64,000 bases of DNA from Roridomyces roridus (taxonomy: Eukaryota > Basidiomycota > Agaricomycetes > Agaricales > Mycenaceae): NCBI GenBank assembly GCA_029378245.1, contig JARKIF010000109.1, positions 48,581 to 112,580 on the forward strand, read 5' to 3'. The position numbers and the translations under genes were made by a program. Positions 43,965 through 55,258 of this stretch are shown piece by piece. Numbering within the stretch: position 1 is the first letter of the stretch; each line of letters begins with the position of its first letter. The notes beneath the pieces were generated by a model, which ran no database searches, was not told the origin of the DNA, and was given only the letters and a program-made list of their open reading frames with translations.

Positions 43965-45327
43965 ATGCTTCCGACTATCGCGGTTGCTCATTTTCCAACA
44001 AACGCTAGTCTCAGAACACGCGTTCCAAGCCGGGGAAACTTCACAGCGGACAATTCGTACGGGCGCTCCGTCCAGGCCGATCCAGTTCGAACCACCATCT
44101 CCACACTGGATCCTGCCAAAGTGAAGCGCACCGATCTACTCGATTTGAGAGGAAGATACGAGCATGCTGTCACCTTTCCTGGGTCCGAGGAACGGCGTCC
44201 AGTAAAGCTCCATTATTTCATGGAGCGTTTAGGGAAAGCGCTCCAATTCCCAGAGGGCAGCCGCGGTTTCCTGTACTACGACACAGAAACTCACAGCGTT
44301 CGTTTTCGCGTGAGGGGCGCGCGCGACCTGCTTCTGCCTGACGGGAGTCCATGGCGCATATCCCTCACAGGAATCAGGCGTGACGACGCCAAGTATGGCT
44401 TACTTTACGAACAGATCAGGCGGGACGACTTCATCGGGTCATCGTTTGACGTCCCTCTGTCTACATTCAATCCCGACCTTCTCCAACCCCGAGATCGAAT
44501 CGTCATCAGGTCGAAGACTCTCCGCGTCTGGGTGGGAAACGCTGAAAAAATAATCATTTCCTACGAGCGCCCGGGCAAATTCCCCTTTGGCAGTCAAGGT
44601 TTCTTGTACTACCGCGCTGGCAGCACACCCGTGGGAGGGAGCCTCCGCTTTCGCCTCGCTGCCAATCTCGATGGATTCACCCATGGGACCGATTTGGCGT
44701 TGCCTTCGGGCCTCCCATGGTCCATCCCTCTGGCCTACATGGTCTCCCGGGTCAAATACACGTCAATCCTCGATGAACTACTTCGCACAGGCCTCGTCAC
44801 GGTCGAGGCTGTCGAAAACCTGCGCAGGTCATTGGTCAAACGGCTTCAATTAGACCGCACGCTGTTCGAGCTGGGGCAGCTGTTTACGGTCGACTTTTCG
44901 TCCAAGATGATGAACATGACTGTCATTGGCGCCGATGGCACGATCGGAGAGTTCTCATTGCAGAAGATGTTTACGAGTAGCAAAGACGACAATAGTGGAG
45001 TGTGCGCATTTACAGGTGCACATTGTCGTCTCGCTTTGTCGTCCGTTGATAATTCTTTTTCTAGGCACCGCTCTGGTGCGTTTCGAACGCTCGGAAGCAG
45101 CGCAGGGACGACGGGTGCTGCATTGGCGCATTGTGAAGATTACGGATCCGGTCAAGTGCGTCGTGCCTGGATACCGAGCTCAGGACTTTAAGCGTGGTGT
45201 GGTCGAGCCACGAGAAGGCGAGTTGCTACAGAGTTGGAGATCAGGGCAAGAATTGGAGCCTTGGGAAGTCGATGTTGATCATCACAGGTGGAGTACGAAT
45301 GGACCGAAGTTATTGTGGGACTTGTAA
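43965..45327 (+). CDS. Uncharacterised protein with an internal repeat
   Basis: Exons 43965-45015 and 45065-45327, 437 residues, no recognised family. The start is MLPTIAVAHFPTNAS; it is soluble with no signal peptide. Two related segments are visible: FPEGSRGFLYYDTETHS...VRFRVRG...LLLPDGSPWRISL and FGSQGFLYYRAGSTP...LRFRLAAN...LALPSGLPWSIPL. The internal duplication suggests two copies of a beta-rich domain. The C-terminus (VVPGYRAQDFKRGVVEPREG then ELEPWEVDVD) is charged. Its divergent arrangement with uricase need not imply a shared pathway. Confidence 0.75.
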
Positions 45328-45442
45328 GATATTTTTCGTTGGTGCTTTGATTTATGTTCTACATTATGCATGCTGAAACCAGCCGCGATGCCGAAATGAT
45401 GCTCAAAAACAAACGACTCATTTTTTCCTCCGGTTTTCCACG

Positions 45443-46912
45443 ATGACAATGACTTTGAATCAGCTCGCAGCAGAGATCCTGCTCGAAGTCGTCTCGTATG
45501 CCTCCCCCCTCGATCTTCTCTCTCTCAGCACCGTCTCTCGATTGTTCCATTCCGTTGCAACCAAGTTCTTGTACCGACACATCGAGTTGAGGTCTTTCCG
45601 GGGTGTATTCCGGTGCTGCACGGCTTTGGCCCGGGCTGGGAATGAAGATGCAGCACTGGCCGTCCGGACGCTCTCGTTTGATTTTTTCGGGTGCGAGTGC
45701 TTCAGATGCAGAAAAGGAAGAACGGAACTCATCCTGCAGATGCATCCAGCCAAAGCATACTGAACCCTCTTCACTCCGGATCCGACCCATCGACTCTCTT
45801 TGCACCATTGTTCCGACTCATCAACGCAGCGCTATCAAAAACGACTCTCCTACGCTCACTCGTCTTGCGCTTACCACACGACACACACGGCATTTGCCTC
45901 GCCCGATGCACGTTCCCGTCCCTCACTCACTACGGCGCGACGTTCACCGACGGGGGCAATTTTCTCGAACGACATCCGCAGATTGTTAATATCACGGTTT
46001 TGAATGACGGGTCGGGCGTCCGGGCGTTCGAGGAGGTGCTGCCGAGGTTGGCGGTGTTCAGCGGACCCGCAGAGATGGTAACGAGGATCGTCCCGGGGCG
46101 TCCGGTACATTGCGCAAAGCTTTGGTGGCCACTCCGTGCTTGGGTGCAGACCCAGGGTGATATGGAGTCAGATAGCTGGGATACCGACGCTGTGATCGCT
46201 GCGCTCGCACAATCGAACGCACCCGAAGGCGTCGCTGCGTTGGAGAATTTGTTCTTGGATTGGCCGCCGCTCCACGTGCTCACATCCCTGGCAACTTCGC
46301 TCAACCTCCGAGCGCTGTTCATTCATAGTAGACATATCTCGCACGAAGCGTATCAAAGCGTTCGTCTTCCGAGCAAACGAAGGATATCGAAAATCTACTG
46401 ACGATCGGATAGTTTCTGACCAAGTTGGGCGCCGTTCTCCCGCAGTTCACGCAGCTCAACGAGCTCGGGGTCAATTTCCTACCTCTGATGGGCCAAGCAG
46501 AGGGCAAGCAACTCGCCGAAGAGTTCAATACCATCCGACACTGGATAACCCTATGCCCGACACTCAATGTGTGCGCTCTCCAGAGTGGGTATCACATGCC
46601 GCTCGCAGTCGATTGAGAGTTAACCTCTGGCCGTGGCCAGGTTCCATCAAATGGGTCCGCTTCCGGATGACCAGCCCGTCGTACTGGGTCCCATTGCACC
46701 TCGACCTAACAATCTTCAATCACGTCTTCACGAGTACTCTGTGGCGCGAGGCGTTCGAGAGTCGACAAGCTTGGGATAGCTTTCACGACAACACAATTCT
46801 ACTCTTTGCGCATTTGCATCCCGGGACTGGGCTTTTCGCTGCTATATATCCACATGTCGTCATGGTTGAGGCGTTGACAGAGGTTGTGAGACCCGGATTG
46901 CCAGAGTCCTAG
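45443..46912 (+). CDS. F-box protein, possible frameshift near 46570
   Basis: ATG at 45443; F-box LNQLAAEILLEVVSYASPLD then LLSLSTVSRLFHSVATKFLY. Intron 45691-45749 joins FDFFG to QSILNPLHSGSDPST; intron 46360-46412 joins HEAYQS to FLTKLGAVLPQF. The frame then reads WITLCPTLNVCALQ and stops at 46616, but the next frame continues EWVSHAARSRLRV...WPWPGSIKWVRFRM to 46912 as expected for Agaricomycete F-box proteins. A one-base shift near 46570 is therefore likely, by mutation or sequence error. It would act as a substrate adaptor for an SCF ubiquitin ligase. Confidence 0.68.
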
Positions 46913-46982
46913 CCAGACAATTCTGTATAAATTTCATCCTACTCCCAATCTACAAAACAACTGCCATCTTCGAGCGATTCGA

Positions 46983-48242
46983 TTAGCTTATCGAATCAAA
47001 AGGGACTTGATTCGAACCTTCAAACTCTGAAACCCTCAACAAACCCCGCTCTTCAAGGCAATGTAAGATGAGTCGAACAGAGGCTGACCATTCCACAAAA
47101 TCCTTCGACTGATCCGGGATCATGCGCATCTCCACCCTCTTCAGCTTGGGGAGCCGCTCCATAACGGACGCGATTGTCGCACCCAAGTCTGTGAATAACA
47201 CCGGCATCATACCGTCAAAGGTGATACTCTCGAGCTGAGAATCCATCGGGATGGCTTTAAAAGTATCTTCCATGGTGCTGTACATGCTCATCGTGAAGAT
47301 GTGCAGCGACCGCAGATTGCATTTGATATCCAGTCCTATGTACGAGAGAGGTGAATACTGAATCCAGGATCTGCGGAGGAGAACTGACTTGCGGGACGAT
47401 ATACACCGAGATCTTGAACACGATTATGTGAAAGAACAGCCGCCACCACTGCGTCTTGCATGGCAGGGATATCCGAAGTGGCGGTGAAGGAGATGATTTG
47501 GGAGAGGTCGATGCGGGGATTAACGAAGTAGCGGGTGATCATATCTCCGTCTATCTCCGAGAGAAAGAGCGACGTCAGCTGCGGTCTCCAGGCCTGCGCT
47601 TCCGGCCAAGCCTCGCGCGATTGCCACCGCAGCTCGAAGCAGACACGGGAGAGGGAGAGGGATTTGAGCGCTGTTGCATCGCTGAACAAAGAGAGCAGGT
47701 CTTTGGGAGAGTGGATGACGATTCCACGCAACTGCGCGGACTCGAGCATTGGCGAGGAAAAGACGTCGGTAAGCGCGGATTTGAGGGAGCGGCCCAATGT
47801 GCTCCACTTCATGCTGAAGTCCCCACCGTCGTTCCATCTCACCGGCGAGTCCTCTACTAGCGATATCCGTCTTAATTTGAGGAGGGGGAGAACAAGGGCG
47901 AGCGTCCGGCCGGACATGACCCAAGGAGGGTGGCGTTCTTCGAGATACTCCCCGTCCTCGTCGTACTCGAAAGACGTTTCGGACCCCACCAGCACGATCC
48001 GCAATTCCTCGACGAGCGTCGCGAGGTGCGGGGACGACGTGATGATTTTGTGAAATCTCTCGCATGGATTGCTGTGCGAGCTGTTTCTAGTTGGAGGAGG
48101 GAGAATCTCGATTTTTCGAAAGAGATAGGGCCTGACAGGGCCTAACGAATGTGTGCGCAGCGATGGAGCATGATTTGAGGCTGGGAGCGTCGCCCTCGAG
48201 GTTGTCGACGATGAGATCGATCAGCTCTTGTGGGACTGACAT
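46983..48242 (-). CDS. F-box/LRR protein, local family copy 2, with frameshift near 48120
   Basis: The ATG at 48242 gives an F-box-like start MSVPQELIDLIVDNLEGDAP. At about 48120-48130 one extra base relative to the 37.2 kb copy shifts frame to LFRKIEILPPPTRN; after that the frame is open: LVEELRIVLVGSETSFEYDE, RHPPWVMSGRTLALVLPLL, MKWSTLGRSLKSALTDVF, ALKSLSLSRVCFEL. An intron near 47290-47395 leads to the end exon: MEDTFKAIPMDSQLES, IASVMERLPKLKRVEMRM, CLEERGLLRVSEFEG. It is the most complete of the three relatives. If translation began downstream of the shift the F-box would be lost. Confidence 0.65.
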
Positions 48243-48399
48243 GGAGGGAGAGAGCAAAGGAAGAATGGCTCGAAGGAGGGCCTAGACCACCCTCATGATC
48301 CCATCGGATTGATATCACATCGGCACGTATGTAATTACCTTGCTTTTCCTTTCCTTCCCTCTTCCTCTCGTCTTGTAACTGGTCAACTCGCTGCTGCAG

Positions 48400-48560
48400 C
48401 CTCCCCGCGGAAACCCGAGTACATCCGCATCGAACATACAGCTCGCCTCGTCATACTTGGGTCACGCTGTTCCGCAAGCGCTCCCCTGACGTCTTCATCA
48501 ATGCCCATATCACTTCTTCGGCGCAGGCAATATAAATTCGACCTCCGCTGCCTACTCATC
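48400..48560 (+). pseudogene. Remnant shared with 57.84-57.96 kb
   Basis: About 110 bp match 57835-57955 at roughly 80-85% identity. The conserved frame reads HTWVTLFRKRSPDVFINAHI here and HTWATLFRKHSSDIFTNAHI there. Both are followed by unrelated sequence. Parent gene not identified; an F-box protein is possible from the 57.76 kb start MEFDVRSLLGEVLELIINEL. The rest of 48243-49393 shows no gene. Confidence 0.4.
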
Positions 48561-49393
48561 TCCCGCGAAACGTGCGAGACTCGACTTCCCCAACACCGTC
48601 TTTTCTACTCGGATTGCCCGAGCTGCCTCACCGCCACCCTGCCGGACGTCGCTGCAGCCGCATAGTCCCCCCACTCCCCATGACCGACACGCTCTTCGAC
48701 ATCATCTAGAACTTGCGCCACAGCAGACGGCACCGTCGTCCCGCAGATCAAACCCTCGTGCTCGAATTCGCCAACGTCCTCGGCGACATCCTCGCGTGCG
48801 AGTCCTCCTTCTTATTCACCATCTCCCCGTTGATAGAGCAATTTGAAGTGCGCTGCGTGGTGCGTCCCCAACTGGGTCCCGGGATGCGCGAGCTGCCGGT
48901 CGTTCATGGGATGTGAGTCCCATTGGCCTTATAGGCTGCATTCGCACATGAAGCAGCTTGTTTTGGTTAGAGTTGGAGAGAGGATGCACCATATAATTCT
49001 GCTAGCGACGCTCTTTCAATGCATTTCCCAGCAATTCGACAGCCATAGAAGCCGATCCCCACGATGGCTCGAATCCGTACGCTCCATGCCTGTATTGACG
49101 TTCAGCCTACGTTTATACTCTCGAGTCAAACGCACCCATAATGGAAAACGACGGGCGCCTTTGAACTGTTGCTCTCCACCCATTCGACTTCCAGACATAT
49201 CCCTTGCTCCCTATGGGGACGCAACCCGAGTCCATCTTCGACGACAATGGGATAGAGGTCTTCGATCGTGGGCTTCCGAGTACTGGTGATCGCTGCCGCA
49301 AGACGGTAACTGACTACCCCACCATCCGTTACTTTAAGGAAGTCGTTCGCCTAGCATACTAAACTGTGGAAATCCCCCTATCTCTTTTGGACA

Positions 49394-49740
49394 ATGTCTC
49401 TTTTTTCTATTATTTCGCTTGCCTACATCGGCGTCTTTGCTTCTGCATCTGCGTCTTCTCTCCATGTTCCAGCTCAACCACGGGTGGGTGGAGAACTAGA
49501 CCATCCAGTGGTTGGACTCTTACACTCGGATCCCGATGATTCTGCAGGAAGAGTTCAATGGGTGCGGAGGTGTGAGACTTTATTCTACTGGATCGCTTCA
49601 TCATTCATGCATTCATCCTGCTATACAGAAATATATGCTCCGCTGGACTGGTCAAAGCCTTCCTACTCCGTCACGAATAATATCACGCTCGGTTTTGCGA
49701 TGAATCGCCCGGCGAATCCCAAGGGTGTCAAGACTAGTTC
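49394..49740 (+). pseudogene. Truncated TAP-like hydrolase gene
   Basis: Begins with a signal peptide, MSLFSIISLAYIGVFASASA, then SSLHVPAQ as in the intact gene. After a shifted stretch comes EIYAPLDWSKPSYSV and TNNITLGFAMNRPANPKG. Nothing downstream matches the rest of the hydrolase. The sequence 49741-50305 has no recognised gene. Confidence 0.72.
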
Positions 49741-50305
49741 GTGTTCTGTCCTCTCGACATTGGGATCCCCTCGACGTCGACAGCTTCCAACCACGTTCGG
49801 TGGTCTACTGCATTGAATTCCGATCTGTATGCGTCTTAGCGGGGTTGCTGTTTGCTCGTTTTCACTAACAGAAGTTGAGGCCTAGGGAGGTTTTTAGGTG
49901 GACCATTCAACAGCTTGCCTCGGACATTGCCCGATTGTGTATGGTGCCGATCTACTGATATCTGGTGTTCGTTGCGCCGGATATTGATGCGCCGGTCTCT
50001 TGAGACCCGTTGTACAGACGACACAATCTTACATACTTAATGCAAGCCTTTATCAGCATTTCCTGAAATGCCAGGCGCCACTTGAATGCTTCTGCTGACG
50101 GGTAGTTAGCTGCCGATCAGCTGCCGATACAAAGGCAATGGCCCATAGTTTTCTGTATTTCGAGCAAACTCCGAGTCGAAACAGCGATTCCCGAGAAGGG
50201 CCGGCAGCGATCCAGTTACACACTATCCTTCAAGGAATATCACAAGTACTATGTTGACAATAAGTAATACAACAAGTTTGCAACAAATTCCTTCATCCGT
50301 TCGTT

Positions 50306-51114
50306 CTAAAATCCATGTTGTCCGCCACAGAAGCACGGTCCCGGCGGTGGGCAGATACACGGGCTGGGAACATTATCAGTTGAACAATCATGGTATTCCC
50401 TGACTTAATGGACGTACAGAGGCTGCGCTGTCCCCCACTGAAACGGGGGATACGCCAGCTGCGGGCCATTGTGACCCTCGTATCCGGTGGGGTGCGCCCG
50501 GTTCATCTCAGAGCCGTACAACGACGGATGGTAGTAGGCTCCCCCTGGAGGAGTCGGATTCAACGGCGCCTGGGTGGGTATGTGGCCAGGGTATGATCCC
50601 TGCCCGGAGGGGAGTGCATGCATGTCAATGGCTCCGGGGCCGGGGGGGTTTTGTCGATGAGCCCTATTCTCTGTGGGCTGCGGTTGGGTGTACCTAGTGC
50701 GGGGGTCGACATCCAGAGGGGCAGCCTCGCGGTGGTGGCCAGGGTACATCTCGGGGTTGGCGGTGAAAGAACTCTCGGTGCTTTCGTGGATGTTCCTCTG
50801 CCGCTGTTCCTCCACCGACATGTATTCACAGCGAAGCCCTCTCTTGACGCATCGCTTGCAGGGGTTCTCCCCCGAGTCCCCCGATTTGCACTGTGGAATC
50901 ATATACCTCAGTACTTGCTTTCGACCGACCAGGCAAGTGGACATCGTACCTTGATTCTGCGTCTGCGGCAGTTGACGCATGCCATGTAAACTCTCGTCCG
51001 TGGCTCGAACTGTGAGGGAATGTAGGGGCTGGCCATTGAAGAGGAGCGTCCGAGAATCGGGGCCTTAATATGTGGTCTCCGCGCCCGTTTTTGGAACCTT
51101 TCGCGTCGAGTCAT
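50306..51114 (-). CDS. Small Zn2Cys6 zinc-cluster protein, type 2 (copy D)
   Basis: Exons 51114-50950, 50890-50418 and 50363-50306. Exon 1 starts MTRRERFQKRARRPHIKAPI and ends RTRVYMACVNCRRRRIK; the earlier ATGs matching the copy B start run into a stop, so the N-terminus is shortened. Exon 2 begins CKSGDSGENPCKRCVKRGLR, and the middle region keeps PTPPGGAYYHPS and PPFQWGTAQPL. Exon 3 is PCICPPPGPCFCGGQHGF with one extra Pro. It is nearly identical to copy F (58.0-58.8 kb), so the duplication is recent. Confidence 0.78.
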
Positions 51115-51176
51115 TAACAGCTTTCATTCATGGACATAGTGGACATCTCAGCTCAGCCGTCTGGATGTATTGCTAT

Positions 51177-51420
51177 CACTGCGGCACTGGCCACGGAATG
51201 AAAGCATCCGCGGGTTGTTGAGGGAGAGGCGCCGAAGTATAATGATATGCCGGGCTCAAATATTGCTGGTCATGCTGGAACGTCGCTTGCCAAGGTGCCA
51301 CGGATGGTAGGTCGCTCCGAGTGGTGACGAGTTCGGGGCTCTTCTGATAGGTGCTGAAATTAGTCCCAGGTCGTGGTTGGATATACCTGAGCCTGGGCGG
51401 GGTAGACACGTTCGATGTCG
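51177..51420 (-). pseudogene. Type 1 zinc-cluster protein remnant (copy E)
   Basis: Minus strand: STPPRLRYIQPRPGTNFSTY then YHYTSAPLPQQPADAFIPWP and VPQ with stop. It matches the middle and end of exon 2 of copies A and C. The zinc-cluster exons and the cysteine tail are missing. Confidence 0.72.
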
Positions 51421-51599
51421 CAGTCCCTCACGAGAAGTGAGTATTATTGTGATAGACTGTCTAGTAAGGAATAAGAAATAACAAAATTTCGCAACACGCC
51501 TAGCACAAAAAAATGCAAACGAAGACTCGCATGGAGGACATTGAACTTTGAAGCACGAATCTTTCGGGCTTTGTTCTACCAAATTTAAAGCTGCCGGCA

Positions 51600-51960
51600 A
51601 TATTGAGAGCGGGAGTGTCGAAGTTGAACTGATGGGCGATTCCATGCCGCGGATTGAAAATTTCAAGGCTCAGCTAAGGTCACCTCACTTCGCAATCCAA
51701 CATTGATTAATTTTGAGGGCCTGAATCATATTCAGTCAGTTTTGCGATTTTAGTGGAGGACTGTGGAGGATCAATGGAAGATGCCGAAATACCCGCCAAC
51801 AAGGCAATTCTGGCACAGGTACAGCGTGCCACATGGACTGATCTGGATACTTTGAGGTTTGAAGACCTTGTTGGTCGTGGTCGAATCCACGCCATAGGAT
51901 TGTCCTGGTGCGAACCACGGGTGATTTGAGTTGGACCTGCATATTGTGTAGTCTTAGACC
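51600..51960 (+). repeat. Dispersed repeats R1 and R2
   Basis: R1 at about 51608-51690 (GAGCGGGAGTGTC, CCGCGGATTGAAAATTTC, AAGGTCACCTCAC); R2 at 51775-51850 (CCGCCAACAAGGCAATTC then TGGCACAGGTACAG) continuing to about 51950. The same order follows the type 1 remnants at 58.9 kb and, inverted, at 39 kb. Confidence 0.62.
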
Positions 51961-52004
51961 ACCGGGCCGCTACGTGAACGGTGAGGTCCTGTCATTGACA
52001 CTGC

Positions 52005-52525
52005 CTCTTGTTAAGGTTGAGCCTTAATAAAAAATAGGGCTTAATGAGGGTCCCCTCATTAAGCCTTAGAGTCGAGCGAGGTTCATCCTAGCCCTGGACT
52101 AAGGCTTACTGATATGGAACACATCAGAAGGTTCAAGTGTGACACATCACGGCCAAATTTTCTTCCTCGCCATCTTGTCGCCATCCATAATGCCACCCAA
52201 GCTGGGCGATCTCTGGAAGTTGTTCGAGCCGGGTGGAATGCTGAACTCGTCTCACCGCAAAGTGTACTACAGCACAAACCAGCGGATGTTATCGACGTCA
52301 CGGTGGATGCGGAGTCGGGCGCCGACGACGGGAGTGGGAGTTTGGCCAGCCGGGACTGGGTAGATGAAGGTGCGGGACAGTACTTCGAACATGTCGGCTT
52401 TGGTCTGACGCCAATCCAGGGAATTTTTGGCAAAGTCCCACGTCAAGTCCGTGCTTGGCGTGAGCGGGCCAATGCCCTTAACCCTTAATTAATAAAAAGT
52501 GCCCTTAATAGGGCTTGAGAAGAAA
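52005..52525. repeat. Possible non-autonomous element bounded by AGGGCTTAA repeats
   Basis: Near 52013-52075 and 52475-52520 related AT-rich sequences occur in direct orientation: CCTTAATAAAAAATAGGGCT on the left and CCTTAATTAATAAAAAGTGC then CCTTAATAGGGCTT on the right. The left one contains a perfect 12-bp hairpin (GCTTAATGAGGG, two bases, CCCTCATTAAGC). The interior has a non-family open frame. No target duplication was identified. 52526-53206 shows nothing recognisable. Confidence 0.4.
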
Positions 52526-53206
52526 CGCTGCGCGAGGACTGAATTGCAAGAAGCATCAAGAATTCCAAAATGGCGTGGGGCCTCCGGCGTGCCCGCCATC
52601 ACATCCGAGTCTGATTGATATCACCTGGCTTTGAAGCCATTGCTCCCGCATGGCAGAAACGATTCCCCCGCAGGCACCCAAATAGTAAATTGATTTGAAA
52701 TTGATACCTGACTGGGCTTGAATAAAAATTCAGGAACTCCTTGCTCGAGGGGTTATCATGATGCCGGTTGCGGCCGACTCGGAGGCTTATCCGGATCAAT
52801 GATAGAAGGACACCATTAGTTCCAAACGGATGTTCGCCGGGATTTGATCCGAGAACGTTGGCGGCAGCCGAGTTTTCAAATTTCAATTTCAGTCGAACCC
52901 AGGTGGGTGCATCTGGCCCGGTGGGATCAACCGGCAGATAGACGGCTCCGAAGCGGATGATCGCCGGTAGTCTGCGGCAAGTGCCATCATGAAAGGGCTT
53001 TGACTAACACAGGCAATACCCTCGGCCCCACTCGGGACGCCGTTGATCCATCGTGTGCTCCGATTTCCAAATGGATATCGGGGATCGTTTGATGCCACAG
53101 GCCCAGGTTAAAAGAACGATTCCTACACGGGTTAATGGTTGTGACTTTGGCAGACCCAGCGTTCAGACATGACCCTGCCACGACTCGAAACCCTCCTCAT
53201 TGTGTA

Positions 53207-53448
53207 CTGTAGTATTACGTTCAATTCGTATGGTCACGGGTCACACGGGATTTTTTATACGGAAAATTTCGTATGTCACAGGGTCACAGAGGCAATTTTT
53301 CGCCTGCCGAGAGATGCCGACCTTAGCCGAGATCAAATCACGGATCAAATTTCCTTTTTGAGCCATGCCGGCCGTCGGATACGAAAGGTTCCATTCGTAT
53401 GAATTGTCACACCCCAAAGTGCCATCCGAATTGAACGGAATACTACAG
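53207..53448. mobile_element. Tc1/mariner-type MITE, TA target duplication
   Basis: A 242-bp element flanked by TA (53205-53206, 53449-53450). The left end CTGTAGTATTACGTTCAATT continuing CGTATGG and the reverse complement of the right end CTGTAGTATTCCGTTCAATT continuing CGGATGG form a 27-bp inverted repeat with two mismatches. No coding capacity. It lies about 36 bp downstream of the stop codon of the first aldo/keto reductase gene. Confidence 0.85.
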
Positions 53449-53485
53449 TACTAGCTAATCCATCGTCCCGAAGTATACAATACTT

Positions 53486-54759
53486 TCACCCCCACAGATA
53501 CTGCATCTCCGCCCCGCCAAAGTACCTACCGCCCTTGACATCCCCACGCTCCGCAATCGCGGTCAGTTCCGCCACTTCCTGCGCCTTCAGCTCGACATCC
53601 CCACCCTGAAGGTTCTCCAACGTCCTTTCTGCTTTCCTAAATGCCATTATGCGACAATCAGCGTCGCCGACGGTATCAACGAAAACGACACTGACGACGA
53701 TCCCGGGAGAGGTATAACATGTGGACCCAGAGCCGCAACCCACGCGATGCAGAGTTGCGCTGGGGTGACGCCCTTGTTCTCCGCGATGGCCAGAATCTCC
53801 TCCACCATGCGAAGATTATGGTCAATGTTCTCATCGCTGAGGCGGCTGAGCCCCGCGCGGAAGTCTCCCTCTGCGAAGTCCGCCCGACTCTTTATTTTAC
53901 CAATCAAGAATCCCCTGCCGATGGGTCTGCAAAACTGTAAGCCACCGCCCGCTGATTCTGAATGTCGAGTACTAACGAGTATGCAGCAACAGCAACACCG
54001 AGCTCGGCCGCCGTTGCAATAACATCCTTCGTCTCCTGCTCATACGACCACAAGCTGACCTCGATTTCGACAGCAGTGACAGGATAAACCGCATGGGCTC
54101 TGCGCAGTGTCTTGGCGCTGCATTCCGACAGACCGATGTGCGTGAAATGGCCCTCTTTGAGTAGAACGGCGAGACTTTGCATCATGTCTTCCACAGGAAC
54201 ATTGGGGTCGATACGCGCTGGCTCGTAGAGGTCGAGTTTCTTCAGCGGACCCAAAGCTTTGGTGATTGTTTCCACGCTTCGGCGTAGGTTATCCATTCTA
54301 ATTTAGGTCGGCCTTCGCCATGGAGGACGACGACCACGCACGAACAATCCGGCATCCTTTTGCCACGCACTATACCACCCTTGACGGAAATAAAGGTCTT
54401 GTCCGCGTAGTCCGGGTATTTGGCATAGAAACGTGCAAGCAACTCGAGGTTCTCCGTGCCGCCCGTGGATGAATAAAACTCTCCAGCGTTCAAGAAGGCT
54501 TTAGCTCCTGCGGGAAGGGCGTCGACGCCAGCCTTGATGGACTCGAAACAATCCTCATCGGATTTGCCGCCCACAGGGAAACTGGTGGAATGCCATCTCA
54601 AGGTCAGAGTCGATCTTATACAACGAAAGCGGACTCACCACATCATCATCAGCCCATGCTGCAAAGAGATTGAGATTCAATCCATGAACGCCCAAGAGAA
54701 CTCACAGATACACGGCCAACAGCGATGTTGCCTCCAAGGTGTGCGACACGATTAACCAT
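53486..54759 (-). CDS. Aldo/keto reductase, pyridoxal reductase-like (copy 1)
   Basis: Start MVNRVAHLGGNIAVGRVS at 54759, stop TGA 53486-53488. A short intron leads to HGLMMM, then SDEDCFESIKAGVDALPAGA, FLNAGEFYSSTGGTENLELL with the active-site Tyr, ARFYAKYPDYADKTFISVKG with the active-site Lys, and LGPLKKLDLYEPARIDPNVP. Later exons: HIGLSECSAKTLRRAHAVYP, EIEVSLWSYEQE, PIGRGFLIGKI, and WVAALGPHVIPLPGSS. The end is GAEMQYLWG. This fits the AKR branch of yeast pyridoxal reductase, which reduces pyridoxal to pyridoxine with NADPH. About seven short introns. It is in tandem with a close paralogue. Confidence 0.88.
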
Positions 54760-55258
54760 TTCTTCTTGGGCTGAGGAGGATAAAGAACGGTGGTAACCGT
54801 CGAGGAAGCAGCCCCTGCCTTTTATACTGCATACTTCTGCCGTTCTGCCCACGCCGTCCGGTTCGCTTTCCGTCTTCTTGTAATCCAAATTGACCAATTA
54901 TTCAAGAATAGTTCAATTCTTTGGCACGGGTCACATGGATTAGAACGGTGTTGCGAAGAAGGATTTCAAGGTGATTTGTTGAATACGTGGAGACTTGGTG
55001 ATTGTTGTGGCCAAATTAAGCAGGAAATGCCAAGTATTATGCGTACAGGGAGTCAAGCACGCTCGGATAAAGGCGGTGTTCCTCTGAGGTGATACCGGAG
55101 ATCCGAGCACGGCCCACGGGCATCGCGTTGACGTCGTCGTCTTGCGGCATCAAATAATGAATCTGCGATTCTCAATAACGAGGACGCAGATGGAGAGTCA
55201 CTGGTGACATCTTGGGACATTGTACAAACAGCGCGTACACAACACGCCCCTAATTAGC

